DNA of 64,000 nt from Komagataeibacter melomenusus. GTDB lineage: Bacteria; Pseudomonadota; Alphaproteobacteria; Acetobacterales; Acetobacteraceae. Under the pieces are notes generated by a model. It was not told where the DNA came from. It did no database searches and saw only the letters and a list, made by a program, of their open reading frames with translations. This document shows, one piece after another, positions 26,012 to 34,747 of the stretch. Position numbers and translations under genes: made by a program. The stretch covers positions 1-64,000 of the forward strand of contig NZ_JABJWC010000013.1 of NCBI RefSeq assembly GCF_013155395.1, read 5' to 3'. Numbering within the stretch: the stretch's first letter is position 1; the number at the start of each line of letters is the position of its first letter.

Positions 26012-26214
26012 GAAGCGCGGAACTTCAGCTGTCGCTCTCATGTCGGTCATTTCCAGTGTTATACCGCGCGCGGGAAAGCAGACATGATAATTGAAAATTT
26101 AATAATCTATGCGGAAAAGCTCTCAGGAAATTTTGAGATTAGCATTGTTCTCTACTGCTTTGTGCCGCGCAAAAATGGTATACTTAGAGCCACGGGTATA
26201 AGTTAAACTCGTTG

Positions 26215-26220
26215 TATAAT
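26215..26220 (+). promoter_or_regulatory. Candidate -10 element of the ATPase-HNH-protease island
   Basis: TATAAT, a perfect -10 hexamer, lies 11 bp before the likely ATG of the ATPase gene. No good -35 is present at the normal distance. If used, transcription would begin only a few bases before the start codon, giving a nearly leaderless message. Confidence 0.3.
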
Positions 26221-26231
26221 TGGATAAAACC

Positions 26232-27563
26232 ATGTTTCTTCGCAACATACGTATCAAAAACATACGATCGATCCGAGAGCTAGATTTGCCGTTCGGTGAA
26301 CGCAGTAAGGGCCGCAAATGGACGTATCTGTTGGGTGAGAACGGAACAGGAAAAAGCACGGTCCTTCGCTGCTTGGCTTTGGCCCTAGCAGGAAGTGATG
26401 CTTCTACGGAATTGGTTGGAATACCTGACGAGTGGATTAGGCTAGGGGAGCAGAGGGCTCAAATCGAAGTCGAATTTGTAACTGCGAGCGGTGAGCCGCG
26501 CCGCTCTTGTCTGACTTTTATTCGGGGCATGACAGTTCTGGAGTTTGCGATAAAGAACAAGCCCGATCTAGAGCAGTTAGATGCTGCTCTAGCTAGAGCG
26601 ACACGCAATTATTTTGTCGTTGGCTATGGAGTGACCCGACGCTCTCAGAGTTCGCGCTATTCTTTCTCAGAAGCCACTTCAGGCTTCCGATCTGTAAGAG
26701 CAGGTGCCGTCGGCACCCTTTTCAATCCTGAAACGACGCTGATTTCCCTTGAACAATGGGCGATGGATATCGAATACCGTCATGGTAAGGCTGGATTGAA
26801 TGTAGTTCGAAAATCGCTCAACGAGTTGCTTCCGGATGTCAAATTCAAAGGTATTGATCGCCAACAACGACGTTTGATGTTCGAAACACGGGATGGCATT
26901 CTTCCGATTTCGGCGCTTTCTGATGGTTACCAGACAATGGCCGCTTGGTGCGGTGATCTTTTGTGGCAGATCACGGAAACTTTCAACGACTATAGGGATC
27001 CATTATGTGCTCGTGGCGTAATATTAGTAGATGAGATCGATATTCATCTACACCCCGTCTGGCAACGCCGACTTGTGTCTTTTCTCAATAAATTGCTTCC
27101 TAACGTGCAAATTATAGCGACAACTCATTCCCCCCTAACGGTCCATCAAGCAGGAGAGAATGAGCTTTATGTTCTTCGGCGCCAAGACAACGAGGGCGTA
27201 GTTCTACAAGGTTACGAAGGAGCTCCAAATCGCTTGCTTTTGCCGCAATTGTTAGAGAGTAGCCTGTTTGGCCTAAACTCCCTTGATTCTCTGCAAGTAC
27301 AAAGTTTACGAGAAGAATTACGGGAACTCCAAGGTATTGGAAGCAGCCAACGTCGTCCTTCGGCAGTAAAGGACAAACGTATCCGAAAAATCGAACGGGA
27401 CCTTCGGTCGGTTTCGAACTGGGAAGAGGTGCCCCCTTATCTCCAGCGTACGAATCTTCTCCTTGAGCGGGTTGCGACTATGCTCGACCCTAATACTGAA
27501 TCGTCATCACCTGAAATATTAACTAGTCGATCAAACCCAGACCGGAGTAAAAAATCGGAATGA
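26232..27563 (+). CDS. AAA/ABC ATPase, Septu PtuA-like
   Basis: A 443-residue ATPase of the RecF/OLD-like group (COG3950 style). Walker A is GENGTGKS (35-42), the signature-like LSDGYQ is at 229-234, Walker B VILVDEID at 263-270 and a switch histidine in THSPL (H299). The N-terminal line FLRNIRIKNIRSIRELDL is typical of this class. The ATG at 26232 is preferred to a TTG at 26220. It overlaps the HNH gene by 4 bp. ATPase plus HNH of these two types is the composition of the Septu anti-phage system, where the ATPase holds the nuclease inactive until phage infection; that role is transferred from the family. Base composition is AT-rich against the transfer genes. Confidence 0.85.
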   Translation: MFLRNIRIKNIRSIRELDLPFGERSKGRKWTYLLGENGTGKSTVLRCLALALAGSDASTELVGIPDEWIRLGEQRAQIEVEFVTASGEPRRSCLTFIRGMTVLEFAIKNKPDLEQLDAALARATRNYFVVGYGVTRRSQSSRYSFSEATSGFRSVRAGAVGTLFNPETTLISLEQWAMDIEYRHGKAGLNVVRKSLNELLPDVKFKGIDRQQRRLMFETRDGILPISALSDGYQTMAAWCGDLLWQITETFNDYRDPLCARGVILVDEIDIHLHPVWQRRLVSFLNKLLPNVQIIATTHSPLTVHQAGENELYVLRRQDNEGVVLQGYEGAPNRLLLPQLLESSLFGLNSLDSLQVQSLREELRELQGIGSSQRRPSAVKDKRIRKIERDLRSVSNWEEVPPYLQRTNLLLERVATMLDPNTESSSPEILTSRSNPDRSKKSE

Positions 27564-28393
27564 TCAAGTTGAAGCGCCGCCGAGTTACCACACAGGTTCC
27601 AAAGCGTTTTCAGCAGCCAAAACTTAACGTGGCCGCTTCTTTGTTGGCATCACATTACTTTGATTACATAGCAAAGGGAAAATTTGATTTCAAATCAACA
27701 TCTTGGAAACCTGCAAAAAGTGCGCTGAAAACCGATACCGGAGGGAAATGCGCTTATTGTGAAGCTTCAACTGATGTCGTTGCTCACGGCGATGTGGAAC
27801 ACTTTCGTCCTAAATCCATTTATTGGTGGCTAGCTTTTACTTTCGACAATTACCTTTTCAGCTGCCAAATATGCAATCAATCTTTTAAGGGTGATCAATT
27901 CCCTATTTCCGGACCAATTCTAAGCGGGCCTACAATGCCTGCAGCTCTTCCATCAGGGACGGGTTTGCAAGCATTGCTTACCACCTTGACTCTTGATGCA
28001 ACGGCTATGACTGACGCTCAAATAGCAGCCTTGTGGTCAAGTGAGAATGCTGATTTGCCACATCCCTATCTCGAAGATCCTGAGTTATTATTTATTTACG
28101 AAGCGGACGATATAAATAAGGAAATATGGGTGCGTTCTACTGGCAGTGCACGCGCCAATCGTGCACTCGCGGCCGTTGAAAATGTTCTGGGTCTTAATCG
28201 CGAAGAATTGCGGCGCTCACGTTACGCGGGATATAGAACCTTTGCAATTCTGAATAAGACCCTCAAGTATCTGCCTCCTCTTGGCCAACGTGAGGTCATT
28301 AAAGAATTACGGTTGCAACAAGGCCGCACCCAGCCATTCGCTGGGATGAGCCGCTATTATGCCAAGCTATGGGGATTGCCAGGTCCATTTTAG
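27560..28393 (+). CDS. HNH endonuclease, Septu PtuB-like
   Basis: A 277-residue HNH nuclease. It carries the zinc-binding and catalytic pattern KCAYCE (C64, C67), GDVEHFRPK (77-85) and CQICNQ (C102, C105), followed by the aromatic/Phe-Pro element GDQFPI, which matches PtuB and the retron-associated HNH family (TIGR02646 type). The C-terminal half contains ARANRALAAVENVLGLNREELRRSR, also seen in that family. Its ATG overlaps the ATPase stop. It is the expected effector that cleaves nucleic acid on activation. No reverse transcriptase or retron RNA is visible nearby. Confidence 0.85.
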   Translation: MIKLKRRRVTTQVPKRFQQPKLNVAASLLASHYFDYIAKGKFDFKSTSWKPAKSALKTDTGGKCAYCEASTDVVAHGDVEHFRPKSIYWWLAFTFDNYLFSCQICNQSFKGDQFPISGPILSGPTMPAALPSGTGLQALLTTLTLDATAMTDAQIAALWSSENADLPHPYLEDPELLFIYEADDINKEIWVRSTGSARANRALAAVENVLGLNREELRRSRYAGYRTFAILNKTLKYLPPLGQREVIKELRLQQGRTQPFAGMSRYYAKLWGLPGPF

Positions 28394-28501
28394 CAGCCTG
28401 TCGGATTGGAAGCCAAAATCGGCCTTATTCATAACAATCTTTACAAAACACAGCTTTTGATCTCAATTACTCCATTACGCAACGAGGTGAAGGAAAAATT
28501 A

Positions 28502-29515
28502 ATGGTTGCAAAGATTATAGATGAAATGGGGAATAATCCTCCGCAAGAAATTTCGGCCCTTATAAAGCTCTTAAGCGTAGTTCCACAAGAAGATGCGTAT
28601 AGAGATCTGATTAATGAAGGTCTAAGAAACCATAAGAACTTCAATCAGCGCAAAAAATTACTTGATACCGGAGCTTTCAGCATAGAAGATTATACGTCTC
28701 TTTTGCTCACGTGTGTGGATGGACCGGGAGGATTAGGACTTTATTCTACAATGCCTCTATTTAATCGTCTTATTGAATGGGGAATGGTTGTAGAATATCC
28801 CCTATCTGATCCTAGAACTATGGTACATTACTACTGGGAGAAAAATAAAATTAAATCACTAATAAATCTCGGTATTGTCGATAATATTCTTCTTGGACCT
28901 AGTTATGTCGCGCGAAAATATCACAAAAGCGTTCCGCCTGTGTATGTCAAGCAAAAAGGCTGTGAGTATATAGGGACAGGGTTTATTGCATCTAGTATGG
29001 AAAATATTGATAGACGTTTTATTGTCACCGCAAAGCATAATATCAACCCAGATGAGGGTATCGAATTTTTGGGATTAGGGGATTCCGCAGAAAAAATTAT
29101 CAAACCTTGTGATAGAACATGGATTTTACACCCTAAACTTGATTTGGCCCTGCTTGAAGTGGAATGCGATAATACTATTACACCGATTTTTCCTTTGGGT
29201 GATCTAGCAGTACTCATGAGAACAATTACCCTCGGCTATCCACGTATAGCTACGACTGATGCACCGTACCTTTTGGCCCATGGCGGCGAACTAAATGCCC
29301 TCGTCAACACTTACTTAGGCGAAGACCGATTGATCATTTCAAATGTAGTCGCGCCTGGGAATAGCGGAGGGCCTGTATTAGGCGAAACGGGGCTATGTTT
29401 GGGCGTAGTAGTCAATTCATTGGAGAGCCATCATGAAGGAGGAATAGAAAAAGCAAATTCTGCAATACCAGCCAACCATGTTTTAGATTTTATTAATCTC
29501 CATTGCTCCGGGTGA
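28502..29515 (+). CDS. Trypsin-like serine protease linked to Septu-like pair
   Basis: A 337-residue protein with a C-terminal trypsin-like domain: catalytic H179 (VTAKHN), D214 (KLDLALLEV) and S288 (APGNSGGPV) are in order and correctly spaced. The first 140 residues are mostly helical and match no domain I know; they could be an adaptor or sensor. I take the ATG at 28502, which has AAGGA upstream; a TTG at 28406 would add 32 residues but lacks a ribosome site. It begins 109 bp after the HNH stop, on the same strand, and shares the AT-rich composition, so it was probably acquired with the pair. A protease is not part of the classical two-gene Septu system. Confidence 0.8.
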   Translation: MVAKIIDEMGNNPPQEISALIKLLSVVPQEDAYRDLINEGLRNHKNFNQRKKLLDTGAFSIEDYTSLLLTCVDGPGGLGLYSTMPLFNRLIEWGMVVEYPLSDPRTMVHYYWEKNKIKSLINLGIVDNILLGPSYVARKYHKSVPPVYVKQKGCEYIGTGFIASSMENIDRRFIVTAKHNINPDEGIEFLGLGDSAEKIIKPCDRTWILHPKLDLALLEVECDNTITPIFPLGDLAVLMRTITLGYPRIATTDAPYLLAHGGELNALVNTYLGEDRLIISNVVAPGNSGGPVLGETGLCLGVVVNSLESHHEGGIEKANSAIPANHVLDFINLHCSG

Positions 29516-29718
29516 TGCTACAATATTTTCCAGCTTTGTTTGATTGTATACCTGCTTATCAATGTTTTATGTTGGGAAGCGGATTGGCGGCAATCCTCGC
29601 CTAACGGTCAGTCATCATTCCACAATCCACCAGTAGTCCAAGGGTCGAAGGCGTTCTCGTCCTCGGCATTCCGGTTGTTAAACCGAGGGAACGCGACCAG
29701 GCATGCCTGCCAAACGGT

Positions 29719-31458
29719 TCACAATCCAATGCCCCTATTCTGAGAGAAGCTCCAGTCAATCCCGCCATCACCGCGCGCAACCCCGGACACATGCCGTTCA
29801 CGCTCCTTCTCCAACGATGGCGTCCAAGGTACAAGCTGGAACTGAATCCCGTCATCGATCATCGCATAGCGACCCGAAGCCAGCACCATGCGCTGACGAT
29901 AGGTGCCAGTGACATACTCCCCGGAAGCCGACTGGTGGAATGTCCGACCCGTCTCGGTGGCCAGCCGCTCTCCGACTTCCCGGACCTCACGGCCCCTGAG
30001 CGTCCCGATCAGGTTGCGCGCCAGGATCACCCCCTGCGCCCGGCGTTCGGCGAGGCCCTGCTCGATAAGCTGCTCCGCCCGCCGCTCCATCGCCTCACGT
30101 ACCTCAGTTCCAAAGCCGGCCTGGCCCAGCGCCACCGGATCGCGGGCCGCAGCCTGCCGGTCGAGCCAGGTCGCCCCTCGTGCCGTCACCTGATCCTCGA
30201 TCGATAGATCGGAACGAACAGCCAGGGCAACACGACGCTGCCCCTTCCTGTCATCGAAGGCACGAAGCTCCACAACCGCCCCCATGCTGCCATCACCAGT
30301 CGCATCGAGATTGGGAAAGCGGATATGATGCGTGCGGCCATCCACCCCGTCGACGACGGCATAGGCAGTGCCTTTCAGTTCATCGTCCAGCCCGCGATCG
30401 ACCAGCCTGCCGATGACGGCGACGTCGAGGCTTTCACCCGCCAGCACATAGTTCGATGTGCTCCGCTCGATGCCGCGCTCAGCCAGCGAGCGGTGGATGC
30501 GCTTGATGATGTCGCCGCGTTCCCCAAGTTCGCGCAACGTCGCCTCAGCGGATTCATCCAGCATCCATTGTCCCTGTCCGACCTGATGGGCGAGGCCAAG
30601 CCCCTCCAGGCAGCGCAGGCGGCCGACCTTCAGGGTCTCGAACGGATCAGGCTGCCGATCCGGCGCTGGCGCCATGTCGATGATGCCGTTACGGCCAGCA
30701 TCACGCTGGAGCTGCCGGTCAAGCTGGGTCCAGTATTCGGCATCGACCTGACGTTCGAGGGCACGGTGAATTTCGATGTCATTGCGCTGCCCGAGTTCCT
30801 GCGTCACCAGATCCTGGGCGCGGGCGCGCAGGCCCTCCTTGATATAGTCGCGGGAGATGACGAGATCGCTGCCATCCTCGGCCACGCCGCGCACGAGGAT
30901 ATGGACATGGGGATGACCGGTGTTCCAGTGATCCACCCCCACCCAGTCCAGCTTCGTGCCGAGGTCTTTTTCTATCTGCCCGACCAGTTCGCGGGCGTAG
31001 CCCTTGAGGTCGGCCATATCGGGGGCGTCCTCGGGCGAGACGATGAAACGGAAGTGGTGGCGATCGTCTTCGCAGCGTTCCGCAAATGCCTTCGGGTCAG
31101 CATCGTCGATGCCCGGACCGAAGAGCCGTGCCTTCTCACCGTCCATCGTCACCCCTTCCCGGCGCAGGTAGCGAAGATGAGCGGCGAGAGGCGCCTTGCG
31201 CCCGCTATGGCGCACGACACGGGCCTTGACGGTGACGCAGCGGGCGCGGCTGGTCAGCAGGCGATTGGCTCTGGCTGCCGCGACACGGCCACGCCCGAAG
31301 GACGAACGGGAACCACTGCCGTTGCGGCCCGATCGGAACCCACCACCTCCGGCGCGCTGGGCCGAGGCGAGGGCCTGGGCGACGAAGGGCTTGAGCCGCT
31401 GGGCGCGCGGCGAGCGGATGCGACCCAGACGGGGCTGGAATTCATTCTCGCGGACCAT
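29719..31458 (-). CDS. Relaxase, VirD2-like with DUF3363
   Basis: A 579-residue conjugative relaxase that would nick oriT and pilot the strand. The N-terminal 70 residues are basic and Gly/Arg-rich. The relaxase core has H134-H135 (RHHFRFIV) and the histidine triad GHPHVHI (H182, H184, H186) after DWVGVDHWN, which binds the catalytic metal. The long C-terminal region from about residue 280 fits DUF3363. The start at 31458 has a GGGGG site upstream; the frame is open to 31716 but without support. It reads away from the candidate oriT region that lies directly upstream. It looks intact. Confidence 0.92.
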   Translation of the reverse strand: MVRENEFQPRLGRIRSPRAQRLKPFVAQALASAQRAGGGGFRSGRNGSGSRSSFGRGRVAAARANRLLTSRARCVTVKARVVRHSGRKAPLAAHLRYLRREGVTMDGEKARLFGPGIDDADPKAFAERCEDDRHHFRFIVSPEDAPDMADLKGYARELVGQIEKDLGTKLDWVGVDHWNTGHPHVHILVRGVAEDGSDLVISRDYIKEGLRARAQDLVTQELGQRNDIEIHRALERQVDAEYWTQLDRQLQRDAGRNGIIDMAPAPDRQPDPFETLKVGRLRCLEGLGLAHQVGQGQWMLDESAEATLRELGERGDIIKRIHRSLAERGIERSTSNYVLAGESLDVAVIGRLVDRGLDDELKGTAYAVVDGVDGRTHHIRFPNLDATGDGSMGAVVELRAFDDRKGQRRVALAVRSDLSIEDQVTARGATWLDRQAAARDPVALGQAGFGTEVREAMERRAEQLIEQGLAERRAQGVILARNLIGTLRGREVREVGERLATETGRTFHQSASGEYVTGTYRQRMVLASGRYAMIDDGIQFQLVPWTPSLEKERERHVSGVARGDGGIDWSFSQNRGIGL

Positions 31459-31468
31459 TGACGCCCCC

Positions 31469-31598
31469 AATGTGCGAAAAAGCCCGGTGCAACAATGGAA
31501 AACAGGGTCGGCAAACATTGCCGGAAGGAGCAGAACATTGTTGGGAGAACGAAAAAACATAGGAAAACCAACACCCCAACCGAGGCGCAATGTGCGCC
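31469..31598. other. Candidate origin of transfer (oriT) region
   Basis: Between relaxase and lytic transglycosylase, inside a 282-bp non-coding stretch, there are concentric inverted repeats: CAACAATG (31490-31497) pairs with CATTGTTG (31536-31543), and inside them CGGCAA-ACA-TTGCCG (31509-31523), both centred near 31516. A further hairpin GGCGCA-ATG-TGCGCC (31584-31598) is followed by CTTTTA, and its CAATGTGCG word also occurs at 31468. Nested symmetry next to the relaxase gene is what an oriT or relaxase operator would show. The nick site is not identifiable by eye. Confidence 0.45.
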
Positions 31599-31740
31599 CT
31601 TTTATCTCGCCTCTCATTCTCCAAGCCCCAGAGCGCCTGTTCACCCTTCGCTGCACCCACCCTGCGATGCTGGATACCGTGCAGACTGGCATCCTGGGGT
31701 AACCGGACACCGGCAAGAAAAGGGAAGTCTGAGCGCGCCT

Positions 31741-32457
31741 TCATGGCAGTGCTCCCGATGCGGAAGAGACAACGAACAACCCACCGGAAAGCGGCCTAAC
31801 AGGCGCGAGACCATGCGCGATAATGTCACTTCGAACACCATGCGATGGCAGCTTCATTGCAACCGGAACGCCCTGCCCCGCATCGTCTGACTGCACAGCG
31901 AAAATCGGCGCATGAGTCCAGAACAGCGGATCGGGATGCGAAACCGACAGCAACGATTCAGCACCGCCCTGACCGATCAGGGGCAGCAACCCGGCGACAT
32001 AGGCACGCGTTTCAGCTGGCAGCGGGCGTTGCCGATCACGGTAATCCTCGTAGCGTCCCGGCCCGGCGTTATAGGCTGCCAGAAAGCCCGGAGAGCCATA
32101 ACGATCGTGCATCTCGCGCAGGAACGCAGCGCCTGCGAGAATGTTGTCATGCACATCGAATGGATCGCTTCCCAGCCCGTAACGTGCACGAAGGTCGGCC
32201 CATGTCGCAGGCATGATCTGCATGAGTCCACGCGCGCCCTTTGCAGAAATCGCGCCGGTATCGCCACCGCTTTCAGCGCCCATGACAACCCGTATCCACG
32301 TCGCGGGAATATCGAAACGCTGCACGGCTTCAGCGATCACCGCACCGTAAGGATCGGTGTCAGCGGGCGCTGGAACCGATGCCGCCCATGACGGGTCAGG
32401 TGCGCTCGATACGCCGATTGCAATGACACCGACAGCGAGGAAGAAGATGCGTCGCAT
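31741..32457 (-). CDS. VirB1-like lytic transglycosylase
   Basis: A 238-residue exported peptidoglycan-cleaving enzyme that opens the wall for the transfer channel. A signal peptide (MRRIFFLAVGVIAIGVSSA) is followed by the SLT domain: catalytic E62 in GAESGGDTGAIS, then KGARGLMQIMPATW and the closing AAYNAGPGRYEDYR. The C-terminal 90 residues are variable. The start at 32457 lies 5 bp after the DUF736 stop, so the genes are one transcription unit. Confidence 0.92.
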   Translation of the reverse strand: MRRIFFLAVGVIAIGVSSAPDPSWAASVPAPADTDPYGAVIAEAVQRFDIPATWIRVVMGAESGGDTGAISAKGARGLMQIMPATWADLRARYGLGSDPFDVHDNILAGAAFLREMHDRYGSPGFLAAYNAGPGRYEDYRDRQRPLPAETRAYVAGLLPLIGQGGAESLLSVSHPDPLFWTHAPIFAVQSDDAGQGVPVAMKLPSHGVRSDIIAHGLAPVRPLSGGLFVVSSASGALP

Positions 32458-32461
32458 CGTC

Positions 32462-32800
32462 TCATTCCCCGCGTTCAACACGCCGTGACGGACGCGTCCA
32501 GTTCAGCACCCAGACCGCACGCTCCCCACCGGCACGGAAGAGATTGGCGCGGATCGGTTGTGCAAAGGCGGGGTCGTCGAGGGCTACGGCGATGTATTCA
32601 CCAGCCCTCTCGCCGGTGCGTTTCCAGCCAGCACCAACCTCCGGGCCATCGGCATCGGTGAGATGGATGCGGTAATCCGGGGCATGTTCGGCGTCGGAAA
32701 ACTCGGCCGGAACGAGAAGGATATCCTGCGCCACGGTGAGGGTGCGAATGCGCCCGGCAAAGCCGGTTTTCGTGCGCGTGAAAAGACCGATCTGTGCCAT
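32462..32800 (-). CDS. DUF736 protein (first copy)
   Basis: A 112-residue DUF736 protein (MAQIGLFTRTKTGFAGRIRTL, later AGWKRTGERAGEYIAVALDDPAFAQPIRANLF). It is mostly beta-strand. DUF736 genes are found on alphaproteobacterial ICEs and plasmids without a known activity; single-strand-binding-like roles have been guessed from the small beta fold. A second, diverged copy is at 38583-38909. It sits between traF and the lytic transglycosylase in a minus-strand run. Confidence 0.88.
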   Translation of the reverse strand: MAQIGLFTRTKTGFAGRIRTLTVAQDILLVPAEFSDAEHAPDYRIHLTDADGPEVGAGWKRTGERAGEYIAVALDDPAFAQPIRANLFRAGGERAVWVLNWTRPSRRVERGE

Positions 32801-32801
32801 T

Positions 32802-33376
32802 TCATTGCCCTTTCAGGGACGGATTGAAGGTCACGGTGACAGGCTGCCTGCTCCCGGACGGAAGCCAGACCGGGGTTGCGCGTCCGATGATGGTGGGGAG
32901 AGACGACAGGCCGAAATATCGCCCGTCGAGACTGCGTGGCTCAGCCGGGTTCATGACGAAGACTTGGCCTGCAGCGAGGCGTTGCCTGCAGCGAGGCGTT
33001 GGCACCCCTGCCAGACGGGTAATGAGCGGCCACGGTGATCGACCGATTGCGCGTCGCCAGCGAAGTGCCCGTCGATGGTGATGCGCTGCCCGGTACGGCA
33101 CACGGACTGCCCTGCGATAGCCGCTACGGGCTTGAGCAGGGGCACACCGAGAGGGAGATAGCCGCGCGTTGCCAGCAGCATCGCCTCGCGCTCGGGCAGA
33201 CGGACAGCGACCAGATCACCAACATGCGGCGCGGGGTTCATATGCAATCGGTAGAGCCCGACGGGCACGCTCGCCGTCTCGTTCCAGATCAGCCGTGGCG
33301 CAGGATGAACGACCATCGACGCACCCACACCGAGCACGGCAAAATAGGTCGCAAAGAACCAGCCACGCCGGGTCAT
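32802..33376 (-). pseudogene. traF: TraF, S26-type peptidase, frameshifted
   Basis: The frame starting at 33376 encodes an N-terminal membrane span, then SVPVGLYRL (the nucleophile-Ser region of TraF/LepB peptidases) and DLVAVRLPE, and continues to QRLAAG; it then stops early as NASLQAKSSS. The remaining conserved part (QVFVMNPAEPRSLDGRYFG, which holds the usual C-terminal signature) follows in another frame to 32802. Between the two is a 17-bp tandem duplication; removing one copy restores a continuous protein of about 185 residues. TraF processes and cyclises the TrbC pilin in RP4, so loss could abolish transfer unless a host peptidase substitutes. The duplication could also be an assembly error. 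Confidence 0.88.
32967..33000. repeat. 17-bp tandem duplication in traF
   Basis: GCCTGCAGCGAGGCGTT occurs twice in direct succession. Because 17 is not a multiple of three it breaks the traF frame. Confidence 0.9.
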
Positions 33377-33873
33377 GACATCACCTGCCGCCGCTTGAGC
33401 CATGCTGAATGCTGCTCGCGCGTATAGGCACGCGGCTCATGTCCGACAGTGATGCGATGGTGCAGATGCCGCCAGTATTCGGGTGCCGCGTCCGCCGGAT
33501 CGAGACCCAGCGTCTCAATGGCGTTGATCGCCTGAAGCACGCGCTCGACCCGTGGCCAGCTATCGACACGCAGCAGGATTTCGCCGCCAGGACGCACAAA
33601 CGGGAGGGTCTGGAATGGGCTTCCTGCCGCCACCGCCCGCACGATGTCGATGCGCGAGACCGTGGTGCCCAGATCGTCCGACGCCCAGCGGACGAAGGCA
33701 AAGATGCTGCCCGGCGCGAAACTGGAAATGCTGCGGCGATCGTCAAGGATCTGTTCGTCAGCGCGTTGACCGAAGCGCAACCAGTGCTCGACACGTTTGT
33801 CGATCCAGGTCAGTTCGACATGGGTCAGCGACGTCGCGCGCAGATGCGTCGGCGAAGGAAGTCGTCCATTCAT
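33373..33873 (-). CDS. DUF2840 protein
   Basis: A 166-residue protein of the DUF2840 family: HVELTWIDKRVEHWLRFG at the start, then FAPGSIFAFVRWASDDLGTTVSRIDIVRA and a C-terminal PEYWRHLHHRITVGHEPRAYTREQH. The family is found only next to traF and parA in transfer regions of this kind; function unknown. It overlaps traF and the RHH gene by 4 bp each, so it is part of the repA-parA transcription unit. Confidence 0.88.
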   Translation of the reverse strand: MNGRLPSPTHLRATSLTHVELTWIDKRVEHWLRFGQRADEQILDDRRSISSFAPGSIFAFVRWASDDLGTTVSRIDIVRAVAAGSPFQTLPFVRPGGEILLRVDSWPRVERVLQAINAIETLGLDPADAAPEYWRHLHHRITVGHEPRAYTREQHSAWLKRRQVMS

Positions 33874-34112
33874 GGCACGTCTCCGGAATTGTCAGGGAAT
33901 TCGCGGGCCAGCAGCGCGCGTAGCGTATCGGCGACGGTCATGCCGCGCTGGAACGCCGCGACCTTGATGCGGGCGCGCAGGGCCGGTGTGACGTCGATCG
34001 TCAGCCGGGCGGTAAAACTGTTGGCGAGCGCAGTCCTGTCCGCTGCCTTTACCCAACGCTCAGGGTCGGCAGGACGCGATGCGAAGCCGTTTCGGGATGA
34101 TGTCCCGGTCAT
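33870..34112 (-). CDS. Small ribbon-helix-helix partner of ParA
   Basis: An 80-residue protein whose second half, ARLTIDVTPALRARIKVAAFQRGMTVADTLRALLARE, is a ribbon-helix-helix DNA-binding domain, with a disordered N-terminus. Its place, overlapping parA by 4 bp, is that of ParG- or omega-like centromere-binding proteins. It probably binds a partition site and stimulates ParA; it could also be an autoregulator of the operon. Confidence 0.8.
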   Translation of the reverse strand: MTGTSSRNGFASRPADPERWVKAADRTALANSFTARLTIDVTPALRARIKVAAFQRGMTVADTLRALLAREFPDNSGDVP

Positions 34113-34747
34113 GACGCCAGCCCCCCGATCTCGGCCGCCAGCGCGGCGATTTCACGGGCTGCGATCCCCTGCGGTCGCAGGTCACAGACCAGGCGGCCGG
34201 AACGTGCGGCATCGGCGAAAGCGACCCGCTGGCCGATCCGCGCCATGAGCGCCGCCGGGTCATGCCCGGCCAGCGCCAGCCGGGTCTCGCGGGCAATGAC
34301 CGTGCGCGTGGCGCAGCGGTTGAGCACGAAGCGGGCCAGCAGACCGGGACGGAAGAGCCGCGCTTCGGCCAGCAGCCGCAGCATCTCGCCCGAGGCCCAG
34401 CCATCGAACGGCGAAGGCTGGGCGGGAATCAGCACCAGGTCGGCGGCCAGCAGGGCGGAGCGCAACAAGGACGCCACACGCGGAGGACCGTCGATGACGA
34501 CGTGATCCACCCCCTGAGCCAGTTCCGGAGCCTCGTGGTGCAGCGTGTCGCGCGCCAGTCCTACGACACCGAACAGTCTGGGCAGCCCTTCCCTCGCCCG
34601 CTGTGCTGACCAGTCCAGCGCCGAGCCTTGCGGGTCGGCGTCGATGACCGTCACGCGCCGGCCTTCCCGAGCCCATTGGCCGGCAAGATGCAGCGCCAGG
34701 GTCGTCTTGCCGACACCACCCTTCTGGTTGAGGAGCGCCACGATCAT
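34109..34747 (-). CDS. parA: ParA-type partition ATPase
   Basis: A 212-residue Walker ATPase of the short ParA class. The deviant Walker A KGGVGKTT is at 9-16, DADPQGSALDW (switch I) near 37 and VIDGPP near 83. The lack of a long N-terminal DNA-binding domain points to a type Ib ParA, which works with a small RHH partner like the gene directly downstream. It overlaps repA and the RHH gene by 4 bp each. It would keep the excised or replicating form in both daughter cells. Confidence 0.93.
   Translation of the reverse strand: MIVALLNQKGGVGKTTLALHLAGQWAREGRRVTVIDADPQGSALDWSAQRAREGLPRLFGVVGLARDTLHHEAPELAQGVDHVVIDGPPRVASLLRSALLAADLVLIPAQPSPFDGWASGEMLRLLAEARLFRPGLLARFVLNRCATRTVIARETRLALAGHDPAALMARIGQRVAFADAARSGRLVCDLRPQGIAAREIAALAAEIGGLAS

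Noticed and set aside
26012-29718. Possible retron (reverse transcriptase and msr/msd RNA) with the Septu-like genes
   Set aside because: The HNH type is often retron-linked, but no reverse transcriptase gene is found in the surrounding sequence.
30325-31461. Long plus-strand frame opposite the relaxase
   Set aside because: High-GC antisense shadow with no domain and no ribosome site; the minus strand has a full relaxase.
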